Program-made: the position numbers and the translations under genes
Source: Spirochaetota bacterium
GTDB lineage: Bacteria > Spirochaetota > Spirochaetia > Treponematales > Rectinemataceae
Assembly (NCBI GenBank): GCA_029265615.1
Contig: JAJUIB010000010.1
Location: 44,043 to 108,042 of the forward strand
Direction: 5' to 3'
Length of the DNA: 64,000 nt
Part shown: positions 17,129 to 25,430 of the stretch, in pieces
Layout: each line of letters begins with the position of its first letter
How positions within the stretch are numbered: the first letter of the stretch is position 1
Notes under the pieces: generated by a model
Databases searched by the model: none
Seen by the model: only the letters and a program-made list of their open reading frames with translations
Told to the model about the DNA's origin: nothing

Positions 17129-17326
17129 TCACTCCTCGTTCTTGAAGGCCCCGATGCGGCGTCGATACTCGACGATCCGCGCGATGACCTCCTCGACGCT
17201 CTCGAGGACCACATGCCGCTTGCCGCCCAGCATAGCAAGCGTCGTGTCCGGAGTTTTCTCAATATACTCGATCATGTGCGGGTTTATCCAGAAGGTTTTT
17301 CCGGAAAGCTGCGTCAGTTCGATCAT
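17129..17326 (-). CDS. flbD: FlbD, small conserved motility protein
   Basis: 65 residues, the family length. It begins MIELTQLSGKTFWINPHMIEYIE and has HVVLESVEEVIARIVEYRRRI near the C-terminus, the standard FlbD pattern. It is cytoplasmic with no membrane segment, and its molecular role is unknown. It stands between flgE and motA, as in Borrelia and treponemes. Its leader contains a 12-bp tandem repeat array and a large hairpin. Confidence 0.93.
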   Translation of the reverse strand: MIELTQLSGKTFWINPHMIEYIEKTPDTTLAMLGGKRHVVLESVEEVIARIVEYRRRIGAFKNEE

Positions 17327-17354
17327 GCCGCATCCCTCCTCGAAGTTTTACGGC

Positions 17355-17414
17355 GCGGGGCCTTAGGCGGGGCCTTAGGCGGGGCCTTAAGCGGAGCCTT
17401 AAGCGGAGCCTTAC
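17355..17414 (-). repeat. 12-bp tandem repeat array upstream of flbD
   Basis: Five units of gcggggccttag or close variants lie head to tail at 17355-17366, 17367-17378, 17379-17390 (ends aa), 17391-17402 (gcggagccttaa) and 17403-17414 (gcggagccttac). They end 29 bp before the flbD start on the minus strand and are non-coding. Confidence 0.9.
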
Positions 17415-17446
17415 GCGGCGACGAAAGCCCGCCTTTAGGGTAGCGC

Positions 17447-17484
17447 CGTGCTAGGCGGTGCCCTAAAGGGCGGCGTCTAGCACG
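17447..17484 (-). other. compound hairpin after flgE
   Basis: cgtgctag (17447-17454) pairs with ctagcacg (17477-17484) around 22 bases that hold a smaller palindrome (ccctaaaggg at 17461-17470). gcctttaggg at 17431-17440 can alternatively pair with that inner segment, so two mutually exclusive folds exist. It starts about 46 bp after the flgE stop. No clear U-tract follows; it could be an attenuator or processing site. Confidence 0.5.
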
Positions 17485-17530
17485 ACTTTAGCTGTTTACG
17501 GCTAAAACCCCAGGTCAGCCCGCCTTAAGC

Positions 17531-18925
17531 CTAGCGCTTGAGCGTCAGGAGCTCCTGGAGCATCTGGTCACTTGTCTGGATTGTCTTCGAGTTCGCCTGG
17601 AAGCCGCGCTGGGTGACGATCATGTCGGTGAACTGCTCGGAGAGATCGACGTTCGACATTTCGAGCGTTCCCGCGATGAGCTTGCCCTTGCCGGCGATGC
17701 CCGAGGGGCCGATGTTCGCCATACCGGAGTTGTTCGACTGCACGAAATTTGTCTCGCCGATCTTTTCAAGTCCGTTCGGATTCGTAAAGCTCGCGAGGGC
17801 CATCTGGCCGATCGTGCGGTTCGACCCGTTCGAGTAGACGGCCGTGATGATGCCCTGTTGGTCGATCTTGAAGGAGTCGAGGTAGCCCATTGTGTAGCCA
17901 TCCTGGGCAAAGACCTTCGTCGAAGAGCGCTCGGCCTGCTGCGTCACCGTGTTGGTTGCGGAACCGACCGTGCCGAGGGCGATGCGGAAGGTCTGCCTCG
18001 TGGGCGCGCCGCCCGCCCCGGCTGTTGCGCCCGCAACGTCGAAGGAGACGCCGATGTCGAGGGCCCCGGTCTCGGGCGAGAGTCCACCCTGCCCGTCCGC
18101 GACACGGCGGAGAAGACCGCGGTTGTCGAATTCAACCTGAAAGGCGTTCGCGTTGCCCGCCGCAGGCTCGCCGAGCGAGACGGCCGTGTTGGTCGGCGTG
18201 GCGGCCTCGGGATCGACGGTAACCGTTGCGTTCCAACGATTCGTCTCGCCCGCCGCCTTGCGGAACTCGATGCGGAGGATATGCGCCTCGCCAAAGGCAT
18301 CGTAGACTTTCTCCTCGACGCGCCAGGTGCCCCGCTCGACTGTGTCCTCGCCGGCGCCTTCGGGGATCTCGGGCGTCCGCTTGTCGAGGTTGCAGGCCAG
18401 TTCGACACGGCTCGTCGCCTTCGCAGGATCCTTCGAGCCCACGGGGATAACAAGGTCCTCAAGCTGGCCGGAGGTCGAGAGCACTTCCTTGCCATTGACG
18501 GTTTTTGCGAGCCAACCCTGAACCCTAAGGCCCGAGCCCGGGTTAACGAGACGGCCATCGCGGTCAATGCCGAAGGCGCCCGCGCGAGTGTACATCGTCT
18601 GCTCGCCCTTTTTGAGGACGAAGAAGCCGTTCCCCTGGATGGCGAGATCGGTCATCACGCCGGTCGTCTGGAGCGCACCCTGGGTGTGCACCGTGTCGAC
18701 CGAGGCGATCGACATGCCAAGGCCGATCTCTTTGGGATTGACGCCGCCCACCTCGGCATTCGGCCGCGAGGCGCCCGACATCTGCTGGTAGAGAAGGTCT
18801 TGGAAGTTGACCCTCCCTTTTTTGAAGCCCGTCGTGTTGACGTTGGCGATGTTGTTGCCAAGAACGTCCATCCGGACCTGATGGTTCTGGAGGCCGGCGA
18901 CGCCGGAATACAGTGATCGCATCAT
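17531..18925 (-). CDS. flgE: FlgE, flagellar hook protein
   Basis: 464 residues, typical for spirochaete hook proteins. It has the N-terminal rod/hook signature [20 protein letters not shown] and [16 protein letters not shown], and the C-terminal helix [20 protein letters not shown]. In the D2 region, Lys165 (in VGSKDP) and Cys178-Asn179 (in ELACNLDKR) sit at the positions reported to form the lysinoalanine cross-link in Treponema denticola FlgE. The ribosome site GAGGAGG lies about 9 bases before the first of two ATG codons. It is flanked by hairpin-rich gaps on both sides. Confidence 0.97.
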   Translation of the reverse strand: MMRSLYSGVAGLQNHQVRMDVLGNNIANVNTTGFKKGRVNFQDLLYQQMSGASRPNAEVGGVNPKEIGLGMSIASVDTVHTQGALQTTGVMTDLAIQGNGFFVLKKGEQTMYTRAGAFGIDRDGRLVNPGSGLRVQGWLAKTVNGKEVLSTSGQLEDLVIPVGSKDPAKATSRVELACNLDKRTPEIPEGAGEDTVERGTWRVEEKVYDAFGEAHILRIEFRKAAGETNRWNATVTVDPEAATPTNTAVSLGEPAAGNANAFQVEFDNRGLLRRVADGQGGLSPETGALDIGVSFDVAGATAGAGGAPTRQTFRIALGTVGSATNTVTQQAERSSTKVFAQDGYTMGYLDSFKIDQQGIITAVYSNGSNRTIGQMALASFTNPNGLEKIGETNFVQSNNSGMANIGPSGIAGKGKLIAGTLEMSNVDLSEQFTDMIVTQRGFQANSKTIQTSDQMLQELLTLKR

Positions 18926-18951
18926 AGGGCAAGCCCTCCTCGAGCTTCCCG

Positions 18952-18983
18952 GCGGAATGAGCTCTCAAGGAAGCGCATTCCGC
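18952..18983 (-). other. hairpin just upstream of flgE
   Basis: gcggaatg (18952-18959) and cattccgc (18976-18983) are exact complements with a 16-base loop, 27 bp before the flgE ATG on the minus strand and outside the ribosome site. With the palindrome at 19009-19024 it forms a double hairpin in the 108-bp flgD-flgE gap. Confidence 0.5.
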
Positions 18984-19008
18984 TTCGGGACCATATCGTC
19001 AAGGGCCG

Positions 19009-19024
19009 CGGGGGAGCTCCCCCG
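19009..19024 (-). other. 16-bp perfect palindrome between flgD and flgE
   Basis: cgggggagctcccccg at 19009-19024 is fully self-complementary and is flanked by ggccg and cggcc, which extend the stem past a one-base bulge. It lies 9 bp beyond the flgD stop. It could end, pause or protect the transcript at this boundary; no U-run is seen. Confidence 0.55.
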
Positions 19025-19033
19025 ACGGCCGCA

Positions 19034-19474
19034 TCAGTTCCGCACCGTTTCCACCTGTGCGAATTCGTACAGCTTTCCGTTAACTCCGACGAGGGGGAAA
19101 TCACCGCGCACAACCTCGGTGACAATGCCGGTAACGAGGTTGTCGCCGTCGCGCAAGTCGACCTGTTTGCCCAGTACCTGAGCCGCCTCGCTCGATGCAA
19201 GGAGGCCGGAAAGGCGCTGGAACCCCTGGCTCATGTTGGTCATCTGCTCGAGCGAGGAGAACTGCGCCATCTGCGCGATGAACTCCTTATCCTCAAGCGG
19301 CGCAGTCGGATCCTGGTGCTGGAGCTGGGTGATGAGTATCTTGAGGAAATCATCCTTCCCCAGGTCCTTGCTCGCGGACTTGCCCGAAAGAAGCGCCTTA
19401 TTAAAGGCGTCGGCCTCGACGCGCGTCCGTGCAAGCTCGGCACCCTTCATCGTGGCGTTCAAATCCACCGTCAT
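19034..19474 (-). CDS. flgD: FlgD, hook assembly scaffold
   Basis: 146 residues from the ATG at 19472-19474. The fliK stop lies only 4 bp upstream, and AGGAGG abuts that ATG, so the GTG six bases downstream (19466-19468) is an equally good or better start. The conserved FlgD N-terminal core is present: KDDFLKILITQLQHQDPTAP and EFIAQMAQFSSLEQM. The short C-terminal part (LVTGIVTEVVRGDFPLV) matches spirochaete FlgD, which lacks the longer FlgD-Ig domain of enterics. FlgD caps the growing hook and is exported by the flagellar system. Confidence 0.93.
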   Translation of the reverse strand: MTVDLNATMKGAELARTRVEADAFNKALLSGKSASKDLGKDDFLKILITQLQHQDPTAPLEDKEFIAQMAQFSSLEQMTNMSQGFQRLSGLLASSEAAQVLGKQVDLRDGDNLVTGIVTEVVRGDFPLVGVNGKLYEFAQVETVRN

Positions 19475-19478
19475 CCTC

Positions 19479-20801
19479 CTAGGCCAGAATGTCGACCGCG
19501 CCGCGGCCAGCGTACGCGCGCGCCCTCGCGGCTTGCGGGACCTCGCCGTCAAAGGCTAAGGCGGCGCGCTTTTGCCGCTCGGACCAGTAGGGCGTTTCGG
19601 CGTCACCCGCGGCGCCTCCTGAGCCCGAGCCACCCGAGCCCACGGCGACCTCAAGTTTGGCCGAGTCGAAGCCCCCCTCGCGGAAGGCATCATGGAGCGC
19701 GGCCATGTTGCGCTCGAAGGCCGTCTTCGCCTCGTCGGATTCGACGACAATCTTCCCGCTTACTGAGTTTTCGGCGAGATTGAGCTCGATCTTGACGCTT
19801 CCAAGCGATTCAGGGCGGAGCCGCAAGCGTATCGTCCCCGAATCGCCGTCACGAAGAACGATCTGGGCTCCCTGGACGATTTCGCCGTTCCAGGCCTCTT
19901 TGAGCCGCTCGGCAAGAAGGGCGGAAAAGTCCTGCGCGCCGCGCACCGCGCCACCACGCGCGGCCTCGGCCGCTGATCCCGGCTCTTTGCCGCCGTGAAT
20001 GCCCTGACCGAGGGAGCCAAGCTCGAGCGTAAGCTCGCGACTTGTGCCCTCGGCACCCGGGCGTGCAGCCTTTGTCTCGCCCTGCGGGGCTTCCGACTCG
20101 ACGCCCTTGCGCGGTTCGAGCTTCGCTTCGCGGCGCCGCAGATCAAGGACCACGACGCGCGGATCGGCTTTCTCGCCTCGTTCGCGTTCGGCAAAGCGGC
20201 CCTCGATCTTTGCCTCGCCCTCCGCCTGCGCGACGGCCTGCGTGGTAGCCGCCTTGCGCGCGCCTCCTGCGGCAAAGAGCGCGGCGCGGAGCGCGCCCTC
20301 ACTCTCACCGCCTTCTGGCAAGCCTTCGCGCAGGCCTTCGCCCGGCGTTGCGCGTGATCGCCGTACAGCGCGCCGCGGCGCAGCCGACTCGTCAGCCTCG
20401 CCCGCCCCGTGGGTGGCCGCCCCGCGGGCGGAAATACCGAGACGGGATGCCTCCGCGATCGCAGGCGAAGGTTTTGCCGTCTTAGGCAGGCCTGCGTCGC
20501 GCGCCTGGTCACTCTGTGTGGCGCCTTGTCCCCGGAGGAGGACCGCCGTTTTTACCTTCGTGGCCGCTTCGCCCCTTACGTGCGGCGCCTGCGTGCCACT
20601 ACCTGAGCCCCCGGCGGCCTTGCCCGGCGCGGCGGCACGCGAAGGCGAAGAGGACAAGAGCCCTGCAAGGAGGGCAGCAAAGCCGCCCGGGGCCGCCTTT
20701 CGCCGCGCGGGAAACAGGCCTATGCGCGCGGCTTCCTGGGCGCCACCCGCCGCGGCTTCGGGCCGTGGGGATTTTGTCGGTGTTTGTGCCGGTACCTGCG
20801 T
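19479..20801 (-). CDS. fliK: FliK, hook-length control protein; start codon apparently ACG
   Basis: About 440 residues if started at ACG (20799-20801), which has AAAGGAG exactly 7 bases upstream. No ATG, GTG or TTG is in frame between the flbB stop (20856-20858) and the TTG at 20655-20657, which has no good ribosome site. The segment between reads like a FliK N-terminus (GGFAALLAGLL). The long centre is Ala/Gly/Arg/Glu-rich and low complexity, as expected for the ruler. The C-terminal FliK domain (about residues 300-385) has GTIRLRLRPESLGSVKIELNL-type sequence. FliK is exported and measures hook length, signalling to FlhB. The C-terminal identification is firm; the start is uncertain. Confidence 0.85.
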   Translation of the reverse strand, partial: TQVPAQTPTKSPRPEAAAGGAQEAARIGLFPARRKAAPGGFAALLAGLLSSSPSRAAAPGKAAGGSGSGTQAPHVRGEAATKVKTAVLLRGQGATQSDQARDAGLPKTAKPSPAIAEASRLGISARGAATHGAGEADESAAPRRAVRRSRATPGEGLREGLPEGGESEGALRAALFAAGGARKAATTQAVAQAEGEAKIEGRFAERERGEKADPRVVVLDLRRREAKLEPRKGVESEAPQGETKAARPGAEGTSRELTLELGSLGQGIHGGKEPGSAAEAARGGAVRGAQDFSALLAERLKEAWNGEIVQGAQIVLRDGDSGTIRLRLRPESLGSVKIELNLAENSVSGKIVVESDEAKTAFERNMAALHDAFREGGFDSAKLEVAVGSGGSGSGGAAGDAETPYWSERQKRAALAFDGEVPQAARARAYAGRGAVDILA

Positions 20802-20855
20802 AGGCGCGCTCCTTTCTTCCGTCCGCCTATGGCGAACCCGGAGCGCGCCCCCAGG

Positions 20856-21488
20856 CTATGGGAGAGAGCTCGGCTTCGCCGCCATCTTCCGCTGGATCGC
20901 GGCGGAGCGATCCGGCGGCATGAGCGACAACCAATAAGCGACGATCGAGTTTTCGCCCGCCGCCTTTGCCTGTTCCTCCGCGGCGCGGAGGATGTCGATG
21001 ACCGCCTGATCGTCCATGGATTTCAATATCTCCACGGCCTTGGCGGGAGGCATGCCCGTAAGGTAGCGGGCATTCTGCTCGACGTTGGCCTTCTTATTGT
21101 CGTACTGTTTGACTTTCTCGTTGAACGATTTTTCCTTGTCATCGAGGGCCTTGCCGCGCTCCTCGAGCTCCTGTGCCTTCTGGCCGACTTCGGCGTCGCG
21201 ACGGAGAAGTTCGGCCTCGCGCTGGTCAAGCTCGTCGGAGCGGGCCGCAAGCGCCTCAAGGCGCTTGGCAAAGCGCTCCTCCTCGAGGAGAACCGGGCTG
21301 TCCGCAGGAATGGCAGAGGGACCGCGCACCCGGACGCCGAGGAGGCGGTAGACCGGGCCGAGCATGCCCTTCGCGTCGACCACGCCGAGGAAGTCAAACC
21401 AGACGAGCCCGCCGATCGCGAGCGCGAGGATGAGGACGACGAGGACGATGGCGCGCCCGAGGACGCGCGGTCTTCCAAAGGAGGCCAT
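20856..21488 (-). CDS. flbB: FlbB, spirochaete flagellar collar protein
   Basis: 210 residues. It has one N-terminal membrane helix (about 12-32, AIVLVVLILALAIGGLVWF), a coiled-coil region (about 85-140, LDQREAELLRRDAEVGQKAQ) and a C-terminal MgtE-N/MotE-like domain (MPPAKAVEILKSMDDQAVIDIL). This is the layout of FlbB, the base of the periplasmic collar that holds stator and tilt proteins in Borrelia. The position between fliJ and fliK matches Borrelia. Its UAG stop is in the same frame as fliK, with no other stop between. Confidence 0.87.
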   Translation of the reverse strand: MASFGRPRVLGRAIVLVVLILALAIGGLVWFDFLGVVDAKGMLGPVYRLLGVRVRGPSAIPADSPVLLEEERFAKRLEALAARSDELDQREAELLRRDAEVGQKAQELEERGKALDDKEKSFNEKVKQYDNKKANVEQNARYLTGMPPAKAVEILKSMDDQAVIDILRAAEEQAKAAGENSIVAYWLSLMPPDRSAAIQRKMAAKPSSLP

Positions 21489-21494
21489 TGCCGA

Positions 21495-21932
21495 CTAACT
21501 CCCCGCCCCTGCGACCACGCGGCGGGCGAGGTCGTCAAGGGCCTTGATTTCTTCGCGTTCGGCAAGGCGGTAATAATCCGCCTGTCTGCGCTCTTTGAGC
21601 TTTTCTATCGCTTCGTGGTCGCGGTGCCGCTCGAGGTACTCAAGGCGCGCCGCCTCGCGCTCGAGCTCCGCGGCCGCGAGCTCGGCGGCAAGGCGGTCGC
21701 GCTCGCGGTCAAGGCGGAGCGCATAGAGTTCCGCCGCCCGGAAATCGGCGAGCTCGCGGCCCGGCGCAAACATCTCGCGGGCGGTGCGCGCACGAGATGC
21801 AGCTATTTCCGCAAGTCGCGCCTCAAGGAGAGCGCAACGGCCCGCCTTCTCGGCGAGGGCAAGCTCAGCCTGACGCTCGCGAAAGGTCCTCAGCTCGAGG
21901 AGTTTCTCGAGCTTGAAGCTGAAGCGTCTCAT
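21495..21932 (-). CDS. fliJ: FliJ (FlbA), export ATPase stalk/chaperone escort
   Basis: 145 residues, almost entirely alpha-helical and charged (FSFKLEKLLELRTFRERQAE at the start, then long E/R/A/L heptads), as in the FliJ antiparallel coiled coil. FliJ sits in the centre of the FliI hexamer and links it to FlhA. Its ATG overlaps the fliI stop (ATGA), and it is 6 bp from flbB. Confidence 0.9.
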   Translation of the reverse strand: MRRFSFKLEKLLELRTFRERQAELALAEKAGRCALLEARLAEIAASRARTAREMFAPGRELADFRAAELYALRLDRERDRLAAELAAAELEREAARLEYLERHRDHEAIEKLKERRQADYYRLAEREEIKALDDLARRVVAGAGS

Positions 21933-23320
21933 GGCGTTGCCGCGGCCTCCTTGGCCGCGACGGCCGCACCAGCCGCCCCCTCCGCGGCCGCGATCTCCTC
22001 AGGCGGTATCTCGCGGCCTGCGATGCCGCCAAGGCGCTTGAGCGTGTCCGCGATGGGAGCAGGATCATCCACCGCCTGGACGAGAAAGTCCTCAATCGTC
22101 TCGCGCTTGTCGATGGCCTCATCGACCTCGGCGCTCGAGCCCTTGACATAGGCGCCGATGGTGATCATGTCCTCGTTTTCCTCGTACACCGCCATCACCT
22201 TCCGCGTGTAGCCCATGACGGACCGCGTCGCGGGGCCCGTGACCTGGCCGACGAGACGGGATACCGATTTGAGCACATCGATCGCCGGATAGTGGTAGCG
22301 CTGGGCGAGGCGCCGCGAAAGGACGATATGCCCGTCGAGAATTCCCCGCACTGTGTCGGCGACGGGCTCATCCATGTCGTCGCCATCGACGAGTATCGTG
22401 TAGATACCGGTGATCGAACCCTTGTCCGAGGTGCCGGAGCGCTCGAGGAGCTTGGGCATCGAGTCGAAAACCGAAGGCGTGTAGCCCCTTGTCGCAGGCG
22501 GCTCGCCCGTCGCAAGACCGATTTCGCGCTGAGCCCGCGCGAACCGGGTCACCGAATCGAAAAGGAGCATCACGTCCTTGCCGCGGTCGCGGAAGTACTC
22601 CGCCACGGCTGTCGCGACGTAGGCGCCGCGCAGGCGTGCAAGGGGCGGCGTGTCCGAGGTGGACACGATGACGACCGAGCGCTTAAGCCCCTCCTCGCCT
22701 AAGTCGTTGTCGATGAACTCGCGCACCTCGCGCCCGCGCTCGCCAATGAGGGCGATTACGTTGACGTCGGCATCGGTGTTCCGCGCGATCATACCAAGGA
22801 GGGTGGACTTCCCCACGCCTGAGCCGGCGAAAATGCCAATGCGCTGTCCGCGCCCCAGGGGCACGAGCCCGTCGATGGCGCGGACGCCCGTGACGACGCG
22901 GCGCATTATCCGCTTTCGCTTCATCGCGTCGGGCGGGCGCGCCACGGCGGGATAGCGCGTGGCGGAGAAGACATCGCCCTTGCCATCCGCGGGGCGCCCC
23001 ATGCAGTCGAGCACGCGCCCAAGGAGCCGATCGGAGACCGGCACCTTGAGGAGCTCCCCGGTCGCGATAACCGGACAGCCGATCTCTATGCCTTCGAGCC
23101 CCTCGTAGCACATGAGCTGGACGGAGCCCTCGCGGAGCCCGACCACCTCAGCGTAGGCCGTGGTGCCGAGGCGCCCCACAATAATCTGGCACACTTCGCC
23201 GATGACCGCCTGGGGCCCCTTGCTCTCGATAAGGAGGCCGAGCACCTTCGTGACATGGCCGACGTACTTGATGGGATCCGTACCCTCCACCGCGGAGAGG
23301 TATTTATCGAAAAACTCCAT
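21929..23320 (-). CDS. fliI: FliI, flagellar export ATPase
   Basis: 463 residues from ATG at 23318-23320 (MEFFDKYLSAVEG), two bases after the fliH stop. The open frame extends upstream but only as fliH sequence. F1-beta-like features are Walker A FAGSGVGKSTLLGMI (about 180-195), Walker B VMLLFDSVTRFARAQREIGL and the family segment TRGYTPSVFDSMPKLLERSG. It energises export at the base of the flagellum, regulated by FliH. Confidence 0.96.
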   Translation of the reverse strand: MEFFDKYLSAVEGTDPIKYVGHVTKVLGLLIESKGPQAVIGEVCQIIVGRLGTTAYAEVVGLREGSVQLMCYEGLEGIEIGCPVIATGELLKVPVSDRLLGRVLDCMGRPADGKGDVFSATRYPAVARPPDAMKRKRIMRRVVTGVRAIDGLVPLGRGQRIGIFAGSGVGKSTLLGMIARNTDADVNVIALIGERGREVREFIDNDLGEEGLKRSVVIVSTSDTPPLARLRGAYVATAVAEYFRDRGKDVMLLFDSVTRFARAQREIGLATGEPPATRGYTPSVFDSMPKLLERSGTSDKGSITGIYTILVDGDDMDEPVADTVRGILDGHIVLSRRLAQRYHYPAIDVLKSVSRLVGQVTGPATRSVMGYTRKVMAVYEENEDMITIGAYVKGSSAEVDEAIDKRETIEDFLVQAVDDPAPIADTLKRLGGIAGREIPPEEIAAAEGAAGAAVAAKEAAATP

Positions 23321-23322
23321 GG

Positions 23323-24252
23323 CTAGCCCTGCACCTTGCCCCGCGCCTTGATGGGGGCCACCTCGAGAATGCGCTCCTCGAGCTCGTGGAGCTGGCTCGC
23401 GATGCGGGCATCGATCTCGCCGAAATCGGTCTCGATGATGCAACCGCCGCGATCCACCGTGGAATCCTCGACGACCGTGATGCGCTTTGCGTTTTCGGCC
23501 ATCTCGACAAAATCCTTGATGTGGCCGGTCGCGAGTTCGAGGTCCGCGAGGTTGACCCGGATAACGACATCGCTCTTTGTTTTGAGTTTGCGGAGCGCCT
23601 GCGCGACGTTCTGCACCACAACGCTCTTTTGGTTCTCGGAGATGACCTTGACGACCTTTTTCGCGATGAGGAGAACGAGCTCGACCACCTGCGCCTCGGC
23701 CTCCTCGAGGATCTCCGCGCGCTTGTCGATGGCGCGCTCGAGGATGACATGAAGTCGCTCGATGAGCCGCTCGACTTCGGCCTTGCCTTCCTTGTAGCCC
23801 TCCTCGCGTCCGGCCTCGCGGCCCTTTTTCGCCGCCTCGCGCTCCGCGGCCTCGAGGCGCTCGGCGGCACCGGCCTCGAGCTCAGCAACGCGGCGTTCGG
23901 CTTCCGCGACGATGCGTGCGGCGGCCTCCTCGGCCTCCTGCCTGATCTTCTGCGCCTGGTTGGTCTTGCGGCGCACCTCCTCGAAGGCGGCTGCTTCCGC
24001 CTCCTTGGTAATGGCCTCCGCCTCCGCGCGAGCGGAGGCGATGAGTGCCTCCTTTTCAAGCTCCCACTGGGCCTTGAAAGCCTCGGCCTCGCGCCGCAAG
24101 TCGTCCGCGGTCGGCCCCTCGTACACGACCTCCTCGGCCGCCTCCTGGACTTCGGCGGCCTCCTCGGGCTCACTCGTCGCACGGGGATGTCCGAGCACGA
24201 GGGTCGACTGAAGCGCAACGATCTCTCCGGGCCTGAAGACGGTTTTCGCCAT
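23323..24252 (-). CDS. fliH: FliH, regulator of the export ATPase
   Basis: 309 residues from ATG at 24250-24252, preceded by GAGGAGGAAAGC. It begins [17 protein letters not shown]. It has a long alanine/glutamate coiled coil (about 45-175, with [20 protein letters not shown] and [16 protein letters not shown]). The C-terminal domain (about 185-309, [36 protein letters not shown]) resembles the V/F-ATPase delta/E-subunit fold. FliH dimers hold FliI off until docking. It lies between fliG and fliI. Confidence 0.93.
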   Translation of the reverse strand: MAKTVFRPGEIVALQSTLVLGHPRATSEPEEAAEVQEAAEEVVYEGPTADDLRREAEAFKAQWELEKEALIASARAEAEAITKEAEAAAFEEVRRKTNQAQKIRQEAEEAAARIVAEAERRVAELEAGAAERLEAAEREAAKKGREAGREEGYKEGKAEVERLIERLHVILERAIDKRAEILEEAEAQVVELVLLIAKKVVKVISENQKSVVVQNVAQALRKLKTKSDVVIRVNLADLELATGHIKDFVEMAENAKRITVVEDSTVDRGGCIIETDFGEIDARIASQLHELEERILEVAPIKARGKVQG

Positions 24253-24335
24253 GCTTTCCTCCTCAAGCCTGCCGCGGTGAAGCGCCAGGCAGCTCCGCCC
24301 CTGGGGGCGGCGCGGCGAGGCGCGCAAGACGGACC

Positions 24336-25427
24336 TCACTGGACAAGCTCATCCCCCTCGCCGCGAGAGATGATAATCTCGCCGGCTTCCTCGAGATGGC
24401 GGATGATAGACACGATCTTTTGCTGGGCCTCTTCAACGTCTTTGAGGCGGACGGGCCCCATGTACTCCATGTCCTCTTTGAGCATAGTCGCGGCGCGCTT
24501 GGACATGTTTTTGAATATCTTTTCCTGGACCTCGGAATCGACGCCCTTGAGGGCCTTGGCCAGCTCCTGGCCATCGACCTCGCGAAGCACCTTCTGAATT
24601 GAGCGGTCGTCGAGGAGAACGATGTCTTCGAAAACGAACATCTTCTTTTTGATTTCCTCAGCGAGCTCGGGGCTGTCCTCCTCGAGCGCCTCGATGATGC
24701 CCTTCTCCGAGGTGCGGTCGACAAGGTTGAGAATACCGACGATAGAGTCGACGCCTCCCGCCGCGGTGAAATCCTCGCTCGAGAGCGTGGAGAGCTTCTT
24801 TTCGAGGACGCGTTCGACCTCGCGGAGAACCTCGGGCGAAGTGCGGTCCATACTTGCGATGCGCTTCGCGACGTCGGACTGCACGTCGTGGGGTAGCTTC
24901 TGGAGGATGTACGCGGCCTTTCCCGGCTCAAGGTAGGCAAGTATGAGCGATATCGTCTGCGGATGCTCGGTCTGGATGAAGTTGAGAAGGTGGCCAGGAT
25001 CAGTGCGGCGAATGAAGTCGAAGGGGCGAACCTGGAGGCTCGAGGTGAGGCGGTTGATGACGTCGATAGCTTTCTGCGAGCCAAGCGCTTTCTCGAGGAG
25101 TTCGCGGGCGTAATCGATGCCGCCCGAGGAGATGAACTCCTGGGCCATCATGAGCTCCTGGAACTCGGTAAGCACCGCGTCCTTCTGCTCGGGCTCGATC
25201 GTCTCAAGCCGCGCGATCTCGAATGTCAGCGTTTCGATCTCGTCGTCGCGGAGATGCTTAAAGATCTCCGCCGATATCTCTGAGCCGAGCGTGACAAGGA
25301 AAATGGCCGCCTTGGTGCGACCGTTCATGTCCTTGACGCTGCGGGGGGATTTTTTGCCGGCCGCGGGCCCGCCTGAGCCCGCGGCGGGGGCCGCGCCCTT
25401 GCCTTTCGCCTGAGCCTGCTGGGCCAT
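24336..25427 (-). CDS. fliG: FliG, motor torque and switch protein
   Basis: 363 residues. A lysine/glycine/alanine-rich leader of about 30 residues precedes three helical domains. [22 protein letters not shown]. Middle: [17 protein letters not shown], with the [15 protein letters not shown] motif. [18 protein letters not shown], plus the torque helix with charged [15 protein letters not shown]. FliG binds FliF and interacts with MotA. It follows fliF by 3 bp, as in all spirochaete fla operons. Confidence 0.97.
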   Translation of the reverse strand: MAQQAQAKGKGAAPAAGSGGPAAGKKSPRSVKDMNGRTKAAIFLVTLGSEISAEIFKHLRDDEIETLTFEIARLETIEPEQKDAVLTEFQELMMAQEFISSGGIDYARELLEKALGSQKAIDVINRLTSSLQVRPFDFIRRTDPGHLLNFIQTEHPQTISLILAYLEPGKAAYILQKLPHDVQSDVAKRIASMDRTSPEVLREVERVLEKKLSTLSSEDFTAAGGVDSIVGILNLVDRTSEKGIIEALEEDSPELAEEIKKKMFVFEDIVLLDDRSIQKVLREVDGQELAKALKGVDSEVQEKIFKNMSKRAATMLKEDMEYMGPVRLKDVEEAQQKIVSIIRHLEEAGEIIISRGEGDELVQ

Positions 25428-25430
25428 CTC

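Noticed and set aside
17355..17414. CRISPR-like array
   Set aside because: The units are 12 bp and directly adjacent with no spacers, so it is a simple tandem repeat.
20856..20858. Programmed readthrough of the flbB UAG into fliK
   Set aside because: The frames match and no other stop intervenes, but a good ribosome site with ACG follows and FlbB and FliK act in different places; no readthrough signal is visible.
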